From contig CAXBGS010000009.1 of assembly GCA_963975425.1 (NCBI GenBank), positions 1-64,000 on the forward strand: DNA of 64,000 bases, read 5' to 3'. Shown one piece after another: positions 54,985-62,217 of the stretch. The stretch's first letter is position 1. Each line of letters begins with the position of its first letter. The translations under genes were made by a program, and so were the position numbers. The notes below the pieces were generated by a model. The model did no database searches and was not told where the DNA came from. It saw only the letters and a program-made list of their open reading frames with translations. This DNA comes from CAXBGS01 sp963975425. Lineage in GTDB: Bacteria > Planctomycetota > Planctomycetia > Pirellulales > Pirellulaceae.

Positions 54985-55563
54985 ATGTATTTCAAACAGC
55001 CAACATCAGACGAAGTCGCTCGATTTCTTCAGCGCCAATCGAGAGCGGAATTGAACTATCCACACGTCGGTATGACCGGGAACGATCGCGTTCCTGATGG
55101 ATACGACTTTGACTTTGTCGAGATCGAACTGGGGCAGGGTAGGGAGGTCTTCGAGGCGGCACGTCGAGCGATACAGCAATGGCAGCAGTTCGACGTCGGT
55201 TGGGCCAAAGCAGTCCCAGTTTCGACACCGATCCGCAATGGAGAAGTCATCGCGATTCGTGCCCGCATGGTTGGTGTATGGGCAATGGCTGCGTGCCGCA
55301 TTATCTCTACGGTCGATGAAGATACCGATCGATGTCGCCGCATGGGATTCACGTTCGGAACGCTCGCCGCCCACCCTGAACAGGGTGAGGAGCAATTCGA
55401 GATTGAGCAAACGGGTGCCGGCGAGGTTGTCTATCGAATCAAAGCTGTTTTTCGTGCGAACTACTTTGCTGCGAGATTGAGTTGGCCGTACCTAAGATAT
55501 CGGTTCAATTTATTTCGTCGCGAATCGGCGGACGCTATGTGTAGGTCTGTGGCACGTCAGTGA
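54985..55563 (+). CDS. DUF1990 family protein
   Basis: Predicted 192 residues from ATG 54985, chosen because GAGGG stands 10 bases upstream and because family members start at MYFKQP-like sequence; the longer frame begins in unrelated codons. Motifs: VARFLQRQSRAELNYPHVGMT, then EVFEAARRAIQQWQQFDVGWAK, AIRARMVGVWAMAACRII and FTFGTLAAHPEQGEEQFEIEQ. This matches DUF1990, which occurs in actinobacteria, planctomycetes and plants and has no proven function. No signal peptide. I found no sigma-54-type site in front of it, so it may be driven otherwise. Confidence 0.9.
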   Translation: MYFKQPTSDEVARFLQRQSRAELNYPHVGMTGNDRVPDGYDFDFVEIELGQGREVFEAARRAIQQWQQFDVGWAKAVPVSTPIRNGEVIAIRARMVGVWAMAACRIISTVDEDTDRCRRMGFTFGTLAAHPEQGEEQFEIEQTGAGEVVYRIKAVFRANYFAARLSWPYLRYRFNLFRRESADAMCRSVARQ

Positions 55564-55601
55564 CATTAGCCGGCATTGTCGGCAGTAATGCACGCGGCTC
55601 A

Positions 55602-56105
55602 TCAAGACGCTGCTTTCGCTCCTAAAACCATTGGGCTTCCACAGCAGGTGAAGTCTGCTTTCTCGGTTGATTCGACGATATTAGCGCATTCCTGACAGTG
55701 ATAGAGATACTGTGGATGATCGGGTTGGACAATCGGAACCTCTGCTGCCAAGCGTGTCTCTCTAATGACGGTCTCGGCGGCTCGCTCGAGCAGCACGTCG
55801 ACCTCGATCACCGAATACCCGGTTATCGCGTCAGTGCTGTCCGGATCATGATCAGGGTTAATGATCAGTTGTGCGATCCCGTCGGACGCCAATGTTGTCA
55901 AGTACTTTAGAAACGACGATGGAGACAGGTGCGCGATAACGGATGCGTCCATCGAGTCAGAACTGGACGTGGACATCGCTTGCAAATACCGGTCGGCATT
56001 TTCTTCGTCAGTGAACACAATGACAGCGTCGATCGTTTCCCCGCCAAAGCCTTCGACAACTTGAGTGTTTAGCAGTCGATCATCCTGTTGCGTGATAACA
56101 AACAT
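55602..56105 (-). CDS. Uncharacterised protein with C-terminal zinc-ribbon-like motif
   Basis: Predicted 167 residues, AAGGTGG upstream of ATG. The N-terminal part (MFVITQQDDRLLNTQVVEGFGGETIDAVIVFTDEENADRYLQAM) is like a small alpha/beta domain that often accompanies DUF3110-type or host-factor-type proteins, but no family is certain. The C-terminus is a rubredoxin-like knuckle: YLYHCQECANIV, then FTCCGSPMVLG, giving C-x2-C and CC. This likely binds zinc or iron. No membrane segment. Its promoter region carries a perfect sigma-54 match, so it is regulated together with the other stress genes. Function unknown. Confidence 0.8.
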   Translation of the reverse strand: MFVITQQDDRLLNTQVVEGFGGETIDAVIVFTDEENADRYLQAMSTSSSDSMDASVIAHLSPSSFLKYLTTLASDGIAQLIINPDHDPDSTDAITGYSVIEVDVLLERAAETVIRETRLAAEVPIVQPDHPQYLYHCQECANIVESTEKADFTCCGSPMVLGAKAAS

Positions 56106-56186
56106 TGAACCACCTTAAGATTTGCGCTGTCGGTAAATGCGTATCGATCATTGGCGTGCGAAACGATCTCGAAATCTAATCGAGGA

Positions 56187-56202
56187 TGCAACTGCAGTGC
56201 CA
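56187..56202 (-). promoter_or_regulatory. Sigma-54 promoter for the zinc-ribbon gene
   Basis: Minus strand reads TGGCAC-TGCAG-TTGCA, a perfect match to the defined positions. Predicted transcript start near 56176, 71 bases before ATG 56105. Confidence 0.84.
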
Positions 56203-56332
56203 AGTAAGTAACGCCACGGTCAGGTGGCATCCGATTGGTTTACTTTTTTAAGGAACCGCAAACTTGCAGGATGGCAATTGATCATTGTGGTACGTAGTCG
56301 TCCGAACGTCAGGCAAATCAACCGAATGTCTT

Positions 56333-56348
56333 CGGCACAGCAATTGCG
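56333..56348 (+). promoter_or_regulatory. Sigma-54 promoter for DedA gene
   Basis: Plus strand reads CGGCAC-AGCAA-TTGCG, 9 of 11 positions. Predicted transcript start near 56359, 83 bases before ATG 56442. Confidence 0.72.
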
Positions 56349-56441
56349 AATTTCAGCGGTTTGAATTACAGAGCGAGTTTCGTCTTGGGGCTGCGTGCCG
56401 CAAACAACGAAGCACGCGTCGTGTCTGGATAACCAGCGGCT

Positions 56442-57056
56442 TTGACGATGAATCAGTGGATCCAAGATTTTCTTAGCAACTTCGGTGTGGTCGGAATCGG
56501 GTTGCTAATGTTTTTCGAAAACGTGTTTCCGCCGATCCCATCAGAAGTCGTGATGCCGTGGGCGGGCTATGCGGTCAGCAAAGGCGATATCACGTTTGCT
56601 GGCGCTGTTACCGCAGGAAGTCTTGGTTCGTTCGCCGGTGCATTCACATGGTTTTGGTTTGCACGGTGGGTCGGCAAGAAGCGACTGATCGGCTGGATCG
56701 ACCGGCACGGTTGGTGGTTGACGATATCCTCACGAGAGATCGAAACGATGGATAAGTGGTTCGAACGCTGGGGGCACTGGGCCGTGTTGGGATGTCGGAT
56801 GATCCCCGGCTTGAGGACACTGATCAGCGTACCAGCCGGTTTTGTAGCAATGCCAATGGGCAAGTTTTGCCTCTATACGGCAATCGGCACCGTGCTGTGG
56901 ACAGCGCTATTAGCGGGACTCGGTTGGTGGTTGGCAGACAATTTTAAGAGTCTGGTTGAACCACTTGGCTGGGTCAGCACGCTGGTTGTTGGTGGAATGT
57001 TCGTTTGGTGGCTATCCCGGCTAGCCAAGGTTGGCCTGATCAAAGCCCATCGCTAG
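56442..57056 (+). CDS. DedA-family membrane protein (SNARE-associated domain)
   Basis: Predicted 204 residues, usual DedA length. It has the family's opening helix FGVVGIGLLMFFENVFPPIPSEVVMPWAGY (with the conserved E-x-x-x-P-P-I-P-S-E motif), then AVTAGSLGSFAGAFTWFWFARWVGKKR, RWGHWAVLGCRMIPGLRTLISVPAGFVAMPMGKF (the conserved R-x-x-P-G-x-R) and two C-terminal helices. DedA proteins are flippase-like lipid carriers for undecaprenyl phosphate or phospholipid scrambling and affect membrane potential. A sigma-54-type promoter is upstream. The stop codon lies within a 15-bp tandem duplication. Confidence 0.96.
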   Translation: MTMNQWIQDFLSNFGVVGIGLLMFFENVFPPIPSEVVMPWAGYAVSKGDITFAGAVTAGSLGSFAGAFTWFWFARWVGKKRLIGWIDRHGWWLTISSREIETMDKWFERWGHWAVLGCRMIPGLRTLISVPAGFVAMPMGKFCLYTAIGTVLWTALLAGLGWWLADNFKSLVEPLGWVSTLVVGGMFVWWLSRLAKVGLIKAHR

Positions 57057-57073
57057 ACAGCCCATCGCTAGAC
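57044..57073. repeat. 15-bp perfect tandem duplication across the DedA stop codon
   Basis: AGCCCATCGCTAGAC occurs twice head to tail, at 57044-57058 and 57059-57073. The stop TAG of DedA (57054-57056) is inside the first copy, so the duplication leaves the encoded protein unchanged. Confidence 0.85.
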
Positions 57074-57089
57074 AGCAGCAAATGATGCT

Positions 57090-57437
57090 CTACAGGGATG
57101 TTGAATCTCGCCAGACCAATGGTGGTTTCGAGGCCTCATTGGGGATCAGTGCAATCATTAGCAGGAATAGACCGACCACAATATGATTTTGATGATAGAC
57201 CGGTGGAGGTGTTCCGCCAAACCGTCCCCAGGCGATCAGCCCGACCGCCACCACCAACGACAAAAGATGTGCATGCCGAGTGGGTTTCCAATAAGAAAGG
57301 CCCGCGAAGATCACAATCAGCAATGAAATCGACAAGTCCAGCCAAACCAGTGTCATGATGTCCTGTGATCGAAATACCCAAGGACTGATCGCTAGCCAAA
57401 CGGCAGTCGAGATCTCGATGATTCGTCCCCACATCAC
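57090..57437 (-). CDS. SPW-repeat membrane protein
   Basis: Predicted 115 residues with about four hydrophobic helices. The SPW signature appears in VWLAISPWVF near the start, and a second, weaker repeat further on (VAVGLIAWGRFG). SPW-repeat proteins are small membrane proteins of unknown role, often paired with the vitamin-K-reductase-like protein found here. Its start overlaps the preceding gene's stop by 4 bases (ATGA), so the two are translationally coupled, with the VKOR gene first. Confidence 0.88.
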   Translation of the reverse strand: MMWGRIIEISTAVWLAISPWVFRSQDIMTLVWLDLSISLLIVIFAGLSYWKPTRHAHLLSLVVAVGLIAWGRFGGTPPPVYHQNHIVVGLFLLMIALIPNEASKPPLVWRDSTSL

Positions 57438-58045
57438 TTAGTCTCCCTGGACAACAGAGTCTCAGCGGCTTGGTCGAACGCGTTGTGGTGGTATCCCCAG
57501 AACGCCTGCCACAACAAATGCGTACTGCGATTCTGTGTCCAAACGAGCTTTAAATACGTCAGCGATGCCCGGACTTCATCCCATGCCCAATAAACCAGGA
57601 TGAGCGAGATTGTGGCGGTTACCAGACACAGAAAGCACCACTCGCCGACAATGAATGCCTGGCACAAGACCAAGATGACACTAACGATCCCCAAAGGAAT
57701 GACGTCGATACCAAACAGCACGACGAGCCATGGTCGATACTGCCAACGCCGCGTGGAGCCGGCGAATCCCAAGATTGCGTCTCCCAAGTATGCGAGAACT
57801 CCCAGGGCTGCATCGTGTATTCCAAGGATGCCAAACATTCGTTTTGCCGTATCCGATTCAAGGACGCGGTTGCTGCTTTCACCAAACACCGGATCCCAGC
57901 TGCTATCGATCAAGCCCCATTGGTACATGGATAAATGAGTCGATATCGCAGCGGCGACAAACGCCAGCAGACAAATCGGTAAACGTTGAGACCACGCCGA
58001 AGGATTGTGGTGGTAGGGCGGTACGGATGCATCAAGGTTTTGCAT
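57434..58045 (-). CDS. Vitamin K epoxide reductase-like membrane protein without the loop Cys pair
   Basis: Predicted 203 residues, four or five membrane helices. The CxxC active site is present in EWCFLCLVTATISLIL (Cys137, Cys140). The upstream loop, which in full VKOR enzymes carries two more Cys for electron transfer, reads SSWDPVFGESSNRVLES with Ser and none. The DPVFG...VL segment, the helix GIHDAALGVLAYLGDAILGF and the position next to an SPW protein match a known subgroup of actinobacteria and planctomycetes whose activity is not shown. It is the first gene of a coupled pair. No sigma-54-type site was found in its 160-base upstream gap. Confidence 0.88.
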   Translation of the reverse strand: MQNLDASVPPYHHNPSAWSQRLPICLLAFVAAAISTHLSMYQWGLIDSSWDPVFGESSNRVLESDTAKRMFGILGIHDAALGVLAYLGDAILGFAGSTRRWQYRPWLVVLFGIDVIPLGIVSVILVLCQAFIVGEWCFLCLVTATISLILVYWAWDEVRASLTYLKLVWTQNRSTHLLWQAFWGYHHNAFDQAAETLLSRETK

Positions 58046-58205
58046 GTCAGTGGTGTTGAATGTCAGTAACGTTGAATCGTGTACCAGTGACGAATTTTCC
58101 CAACGGCCGAGGCTGGGTTAGAAGCGGTTTGCCGATCGGACCCTACACACGTCTGTGTGGCATGATGAATTCTTGACACAGCTCAGCAGCGGGCCTGATC
58201 GGTGA

Positions 58206-59270
58206 TCAGTCGTCGCAGCTTAACCTGTTCATCGCGTGCCACCGTTCGGGGTCCTTTCGGATCAACTCCGTCATCTTGGGCAGCGTTGCAGCGAGACTGT
58301 GTTGCGGTTGCCAATCAAGTAGCTCGTGGGCAAGCGAAATGTCCAACGCATAGTGGTCGTCGGCCATGCTGACCATATATGGCTTGATAAATGCGTCACC
58401 GCCCGAAAGCGTATCGATGACTGCCGCACCGACTTTCGCAAGCGATTTTGGCATATACATCGTGGGCCACTGTTCACCGTGTAATTGTTTACCGATCAAG
58501 TTCTGCAGGGTTTCATAAGAGACCGGATCGGGTTCGCCAATCAATATCGCCGTTTTGGGTCGAATCGATTGGCGTTGTTCGACCGTCCGCACGACCGCTT
58601 CTGTGGCGTCGTCCAGGTGGACCGCAGACTGACCTGTGTCGGAATCACCTGGAAAGAACAACCCTTGGAAGTCCCGGTCATAGATGCGCTTGATTTGTTG
58701 GACCAGCGTTGGCTGGCGTCCGTAATCGGTATAGATTCCGGCGATCCGAAGAAACACCGAGTTTACGTTGGGGTGACCCTCACGAATCAATCGCTCTGTG
58801 GCAATCTTGCTCGCGGGGTAGGGCCACTTGGCCATCAGCGGATCGTCTTCATTGATGTGTTCACCAACCGAACAAGGCTCATGAATCAACATCGTGCTGG
58901 AAAAGATGAATTGTTCCAGATCGAAATCGGACAGCGCATTTAGTAATCGATCGGTTCCCTTGACCGTGACTTCGTCGTACAGGTCGCTCTCAGCACCCGA
59001 AAAGTCATAGTAGGCGGCTAGGTGCACAACGCTTGCAAGCTTTCCATGCGAAAGCGTACGGACCTGTTGCACCGCTGACCGAACGGAATTCGAATCGGTC
59101 ACATCACATTCAACGTCGTGGACGTATTTGAGTTCTTTCGGCGGTTCTGGCAAACCGACTCGGTCAAACCCGAAGACTTCATAGCCTTGCTCAGACAATC
59201 GTTTGCAAACCGGCGCACCGAGTAAGCCTGAGCTGCCGGTAACAATTACGCATGGTCGATCATGAATCAT
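58206..59270 (-). CDS. NAD-dependent epimerase/dehydratase family protein
   Basis: Predicted 354 residues from ATG 59270, with GAGG about 9 bases upstream; the longer frame to 59333 would start inside the promoter. The extended-SDR features are VIVTGSSGLLGAPVCKRL (nucleotide site), FGFDRVGLP, VVHLAAYYDFSGAE, SSTMLIHEP (catalytic Ser/Thr) and a YPASKIATERLIR motif (Y-x-x-x-K). Ends with an HELLDWQPQHSLAATLPKM type segment. The substrate is probably a nucleotide-sugar or small aldehyde, not determinable here. No signal peptide. A sigma-54-type promoter is 48 bases before the start, so it belongs to the same group. Confidence 0.92.
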   Translation of the reverse strand: MIHDRPCVIVTGSSGLLGAPVCKRLSEQGYEVFGFDRVGLPEPPKELKYVHDVECDVTDSNSVRSAVQQVRTLSHGKLASVVHLAAYYDFSGAESDLYDEVTVKGTDRLLNALSDFDLEQFIFSSTMLIHEPCSVGEHINEDDPLMAKWPYPASKIATERLIREGHPNVNSVFLRIAGIYTDYGRQPTLVQQIKRIYDRDFQGLFFPGDSDTGQSAVHLDDATEAVVRTVEQRQSIRPKTAILIGEPDPVSYETLQNLIGKQLHGEQWPTMYMPKSLAKVGAAVIDTLSGGDAFIKPYMVSMADDHYALDISLAHELLDWQPQHSLAATLPKMTELIRKDPERWHAMNRLSCDD

Positions 59271-59328
59271 TTCAGGTTGCCTCTGATTCGCGGAGCGGTT
59301 TCTCGACGCGTTTCGGCCCAAGCAAACC

Positions 59329-59344
59329 CGCAAGTCCTATGCCA
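59329..59344 (-). promoter_or_regulatory. Sigma-54 promoter for the epimerase gene
   Basis: Minus strand reads TGGCAT-AGGAC-TTGCG, 9 of 11 positions. Predicted transcript start near 59318, a 48-base leader. Because the site lies inside the longest possible reading frame, it supports the shorter start. Confidence 0.7.
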
Positions 59345-59520
59345 CATCATCGGACCGACGGGTTAGCGGCCCGCCTGATGGTCAAGCGCGTCTTGTACCG
59401 GAGCAAACGATGCAAAGACAAACGAGGGCGGATGGGATAGAGCCATCATCACCTTGAGCTTCTTGCTCTGGATCAGGCAGCCGAACTGAATATTCTTCGA
59501 TCGATCCGCGTCGCAACTTT

Positions 59521-59536
59521 CGGCATGGCGTTTGCG
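59521..59536 (+). promoter_or_regulatory. Candidate sigma-54 promoter for the hypothetical gene at 59644
   Basis: Plus strand reads CGGCAT-GGCGT-TTGCG, 8 of 11 positions. Predicted transcript start near 59547, 97 bases before ATG 59644. Confidence 0.58.
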
Positions 59537-59643
59537 ACGTTGGAATATTAAGTGTGTGTCGCAGGTGATCTAGCTTGCGCCACGGTTGGTCGGCGACGGC
59601 GCAAATGCTTTAAAACCGATCACAGTTCTGTCAAGAAAGGCAA

Positions 59644-59997
59644 ATGATGAGCGATACAAACCCTCAAATCGAAACACAACTGAACGCGCTTGCGGAGTTG
59701 GCATGTGAGACGCTGCGCGGAGAAGAGTCCGAGATGGCTGCACGTGCCGAGCCGTTACTAAAGTCGCTGCTGATGAGTGGTTATGTCCGGAAAAGTGGGA
59801 AAGACATTCGCGCGGACATCGAGGCTCGAGTGAAAGACATTTGCCGCGAGCCTGCGATGCACCGAGGAGGCGAACTCAGCGGTATCACGCAAAGGCTTCA
59901 AGACAAGTTCGACAAGCTGGTGAAATGGGAGTCGGACCAGCCGAAAGATTTCACCGACGCCAAAGCTGCGAATATAAGTTCGGCAACGGATGCCTAA
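59644..59997 (+). CDS. Small hypothetical helical protein
   Basis: Predicted 117 residues, AAAGG before ATG. No family recognised. It is fully soluble, helical and highly charged: QIETQLNALAELACETLRGE, AARAEPLLKSLLMSGYVRKSGKDIRADIEARVKDICREP, LQDKFDKLVKWE. There is no signal peptide or membrane segment. A sigma-54-type promoter lies about 110 bases upstream, which places it among the stress genes. Coding character is supported by codon pattern, clear start site and conserved-looking layout, but it could only be confirmed by homologues. Confidence 0.72.
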   Translation: MMSDTNPQIETQLNALAELACETLRGEESEMAARAEPLLKSLLMSGYVRKSGKDIRADIEARVKDICREPAMHRGGELSGITQRLQDKFDKLVKWESDQPKDFTDAKAANISSATDA

Positions 59998-60261
59998 TTG
60001 GAACGCAAAGATGTCAACCCGATCGGTTTCGAATCCTAACAAAGCGGGTTCACGACGAGTGGTCTGCGTGGATGGCATTCGCTTCCCGGGTCAGAGCTTG
60101 GCTAGCACCGTGGGACCAAGGCACGAGTCGCCATGTGCATGCCGCTACATATGCTGGATTGCATTCAGTGGCTAAATGATGATCGGCACAGCACTTGATA
60201 ACCGCGCTCAACGGTGCGGTTGTTCGTTGATCATCTTGGGCGGATATGAATCAGTGACTGT

Positions 60262-60291
60262 GTGTTCTAAATGGCAGTGTTCTAAATGACA
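60262..60291. repeat. Two-copy 15-bp tandem duplication
   Basis: GTGTTCTAAATGGCA is followed directly by GTGTTCTAAATGACA, one mismatch, 80 bases upstream of the MgtC gene. Confidence 0.75.
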
Positions 60292-60314
60292 TGAGCGACC
60301 ATTGTGCAAGTTCG

Positions 60315-60330
60315 TGGTAGGCCTCTCGCG
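60315..60330 (+). promoter_or_regulatory. Weak sigma-54-like site upstream of MgtC gene
   Basis: Plus strand reads TGGTAG-GCCTC-TCGCG, 7 of 11 positions, GG and GC correctly spaced. Predicted start near 60341, 28 bases before ATG. May be chance. Confidence 0.32.
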
Positions 60331-60368
60331 GCCAGCGCTGTGGGTGACCATTGCCGATTGAGACGATC

Positions 60369-60860
60369 ATGACTTACGAAGAACAGTTGCAGCCGCTCGT
60401 TGCCGTCGCCATTGCGGCCGCGTTGGGAGCCGTCACAGGCTTGGAACGCGAATTCGCCGACAAGCCTGCCGGGTTAAGAACGCACATGTTCGTGTGCAGC
60501 GCATCGGCACTGCTTGTCTTGCTAGGCGACGGCGTGATCGACCGCTTTCAGAGTGAAGATATTGGCAGCGTCAGTACAGATCCGACGCGAATCATTCAGG
60601 CCATCGTCGTCGGGATCAGCTTTCTCGGGGCGGGCACGATCGTTCATCATCAAGACCGCCAAGTTGAAGGCCTGACGACAGCGTCATCAATCTTGTTCAC
60701 CGCCGGAATAGGGATCGCCGTTGCCATCGGGCAATTGATCTTAGCGGCAGGAGCAACGATTTTGGCAGCGCTGATTCTCGTAGTCGTCGGTCGCGTCGAA
60801 AAGCAGATAGCCTTGCGTGCGGCAAAGCGAAAAGAGATGAATAACAAGACATCCGTGTGA
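60369..60860 (+). CDS. MgtC/SapB-family membrane protein
   Basis: Predicted 163 residues from ATG 60369 (an ATG six codons earlier is an alternative). Typical MgtC marks: VAIAAALGAVTGLEREFADKPAGLRTHMFVCSASAL (with conserved GLERE and RTH), IVVGISFLGAGTIVH and GLTTASSILFTAGIGIAVAIGQLIL. Four membrane helices. The family is involved in Mg starvation, ATP-synthase modulation and survival under stress in pathogens; in others the role is less clear. The short soluble C-terminal (about 20 residues) lacks the ACT-like domain of the long SapB members. A weak sigma-54-like site precedes it. Confidence 0.94.
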   Translation: MTYEEQLQPLVAVAIAAALGAVTGLEREFADKPAGLRTHMFVCSASALLVLLGDGVIDRFQSEDIGSVSTDPTRIIQAIVVGISFLGAGTIVHHQDRQVEGLTTASSILFTAGIGIAVAIGQLILAAGATILAALILVVVGRVEKQIALRAAKRKEMNNKTSV

Positions 60861-60969
60861 CAGCATCGCCACGTTATCTTTGAACATTGCAAAACGAGTA
60901 TTCCGTCCGGGAGGCCGTTTTGGCACACGTTAGGACCACTCAAACTCATGTCTTGCCAGCATCGCAAAT

Positions 60970-61968
60970 TCAATCGTCTCGATGAACGATAACAACTTTG
61001 CCCCGATCGACACCATGTTCAACGCGTCGATGTGCGTCGGCCGTCTGTTCAAGCGGAAAGCAGCTGTCGATAGTGACCGACAACTTCCCAAGCTCGTACA
61101 AACGAATTAGCTCTCGAAGGTCGTTGCCACGTGGTTTCGCCAGCATGACCGTACCCGACTTGGACAGCGGCCAAGTGATAAGCGTCATCAACATACCTTT
61201 CGGATTGGGTTCGGTCGAAATGTACCGGCCATGCTCGCTCATGACATGACGAGAATCCCAATAGTTGGACTTTCCAGACGCATCAAAAATCAGATCCCAT
61301 TGTTCGTCCAACTCGACGTAGTTTTCTTTCTCGTAATCAAAGAAGCGATCCGCCCCCAGTGACAAACAAAAATCGCGATTGTCTCCGCTGGCCACGGCAT
61401 CGACTTGGCATCCGTATGCCTTTGCGATTTGCACCGCATAAATACCAACGCCACCGCTGGCGCCATTGATCAAAACTCGATCGGTTGGCTCGATCTTTCC
61501 GTGATCACGTAATGATTGCAGCGCTGTGGTTCCGGCCAGTGGTATTGCGGCTGCATCTCGCATCGACATCGTCTCGCGAATCGGTGTGGCGACGCCATTG
61601 CTGCAAACGGCGTACTCGGCGCATGCACCGCCACGCAAGTGGTCCAGAAACGCGATGACATGCTGGCCACGTTCGAACGAGCTGTTGTCATCGCAATCGA
61701 CAACGACTCCCGCGACGTCGTATCCCGGAATACGCGGGAAACCACCGGGCAATAATGCTTTCATCTCACCGCTACGAAGCCGATAGTCAATCGGATTGAC
61801 GCTGGAGGCATGGACTTCGATCAACAATTCGCCAGCTTTGCGTTTGGGCGTCGGGCGCTCGACGAGCCTCAGCACATCGGCATCGCCGTAGTCGTCAAAT
61901 ACGACCGCTCGCATTTTGTCGGATACGGCGTTGTGTCGCTTTTCCTTGTCGGGGGCGATTGTCTTCAT
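60970..61968 (-). CDS. Zinc-independent quinone oxidoreductase-like MDR protein
   Basis: Predicted 332 residues from ATG 61968 (GGGAAG upstream); the longer frame adds a lead of unrelated residues and overlaps the promoter side. It is a medium-chain dehydrogenase/reductase: GroES-like start MRAVVFDDYGDADVLRLVERPTP, SSVNPIDYRLRSG (no zinc-ligand His set), GYDVAGVVVDC, then NADPH site VLINGASGGVGIYAVQIAKAYG and ALGADRFFDYEKENYVEL. Resembles quinone reductases of the QOR type. It would reduce quinones or reactive enals. A sigma-54-type promoter lies 160 bases upstream. Confidence 0.93.
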   Translation of the reverse strand: MKTIAPDKEKRHNAVSDKMRAVVFDDYGDADVLRLVERPTPKRKAGELLIEVHASSVNPIDYRLRSGEMKALLPGGFPRIPGYDVAGVVVDCDDNSSFERGQHVIAFLDHLRGGACAEYAVCSNGVATPIRETMSMRDAAAIPLAGTTALQSLRDHGKIEPTDRVLINGASGGVGIYAVQIAKAYGCQVDAVASGDNRDFCLSLGADRFFDYEKENYVELDEQWDLIFDASGKSNYWDSRHVMSEHGRYISTEPNPKGMLMTLITWPLSKSGTVMLAKPRGNDLRELIRLYELGKLSVTIDSCFPLEQTADAHRRVEHGVDRGKVVIVHRDD

Positions 61969-62129
61969 CTGGCTTCCCAATGGTGAATGACATTTAGAGA
62001 AACGGCGGACGCGGTGCGCGGCGGATAACGACCCATGAACCACAGAACGCCGTGAAAGATGCAACGACCTTGAGGCAAATTCACAGCGTCTTACGCTACC
62101 TGACACGTGATTGTTGGTAGCATGAGACG

Positions 62130-62145
62130 AGCGATTTTCGTGCCA
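62130..62145 (-). promoter_or_regulatory. Sigma-54 promoter for the quinone oxidoreductase-like gene
   Basis: Minus strand reads TGGCAC-GAAAA-TCGCT, 10 of 11 positions. Predicted transcript start near 62119, a 151-base leader. Confidence 0.72.
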
Positions 62146-62217
62146 AGTGGCGCAGCGATGCCGGGGACTGCACGATCAAAATTCCTCGGGCCACGGGTTA
62201 CCTGATTCACTGGGCTG

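Larger units (their letters stand above)
56106..56441. other. Divergent promoter region
   Basis: About 335 bases between the zinc-ribbon gene and DedA. It contains two sigma-54-type sites facing away from one another (56187-56202 and 56333-56348), 130 bases apart. No gene seen. Confidence 0.6.
59271..59643. other. Divergent promoter region
   Basis: About 370 bases between the epimerase and a hypothetical gene. It contains two divergent sigma-54-type sites 176 bases apart (59329-59344 and 59521-59536). No gene seen. Confidence 0.55.
59998..60368. other. Intergenic region upstream of MgtC
   Basis: About 370 bases with no recognisable gene. It contains the 15-bp duplication at 60262-60291 and the weak sigma-54-like site at 60315-60330. 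A CGGCACAGCACTTGA near-match at 60184 lacks the essential GC. Confidence 0.45.

Noticed and set aside
60184..60199. CGGCAC-AGCAC-TTGA near-match upstream of MgtC
   Set aside because: It lacks the essential GC of the -12 element.
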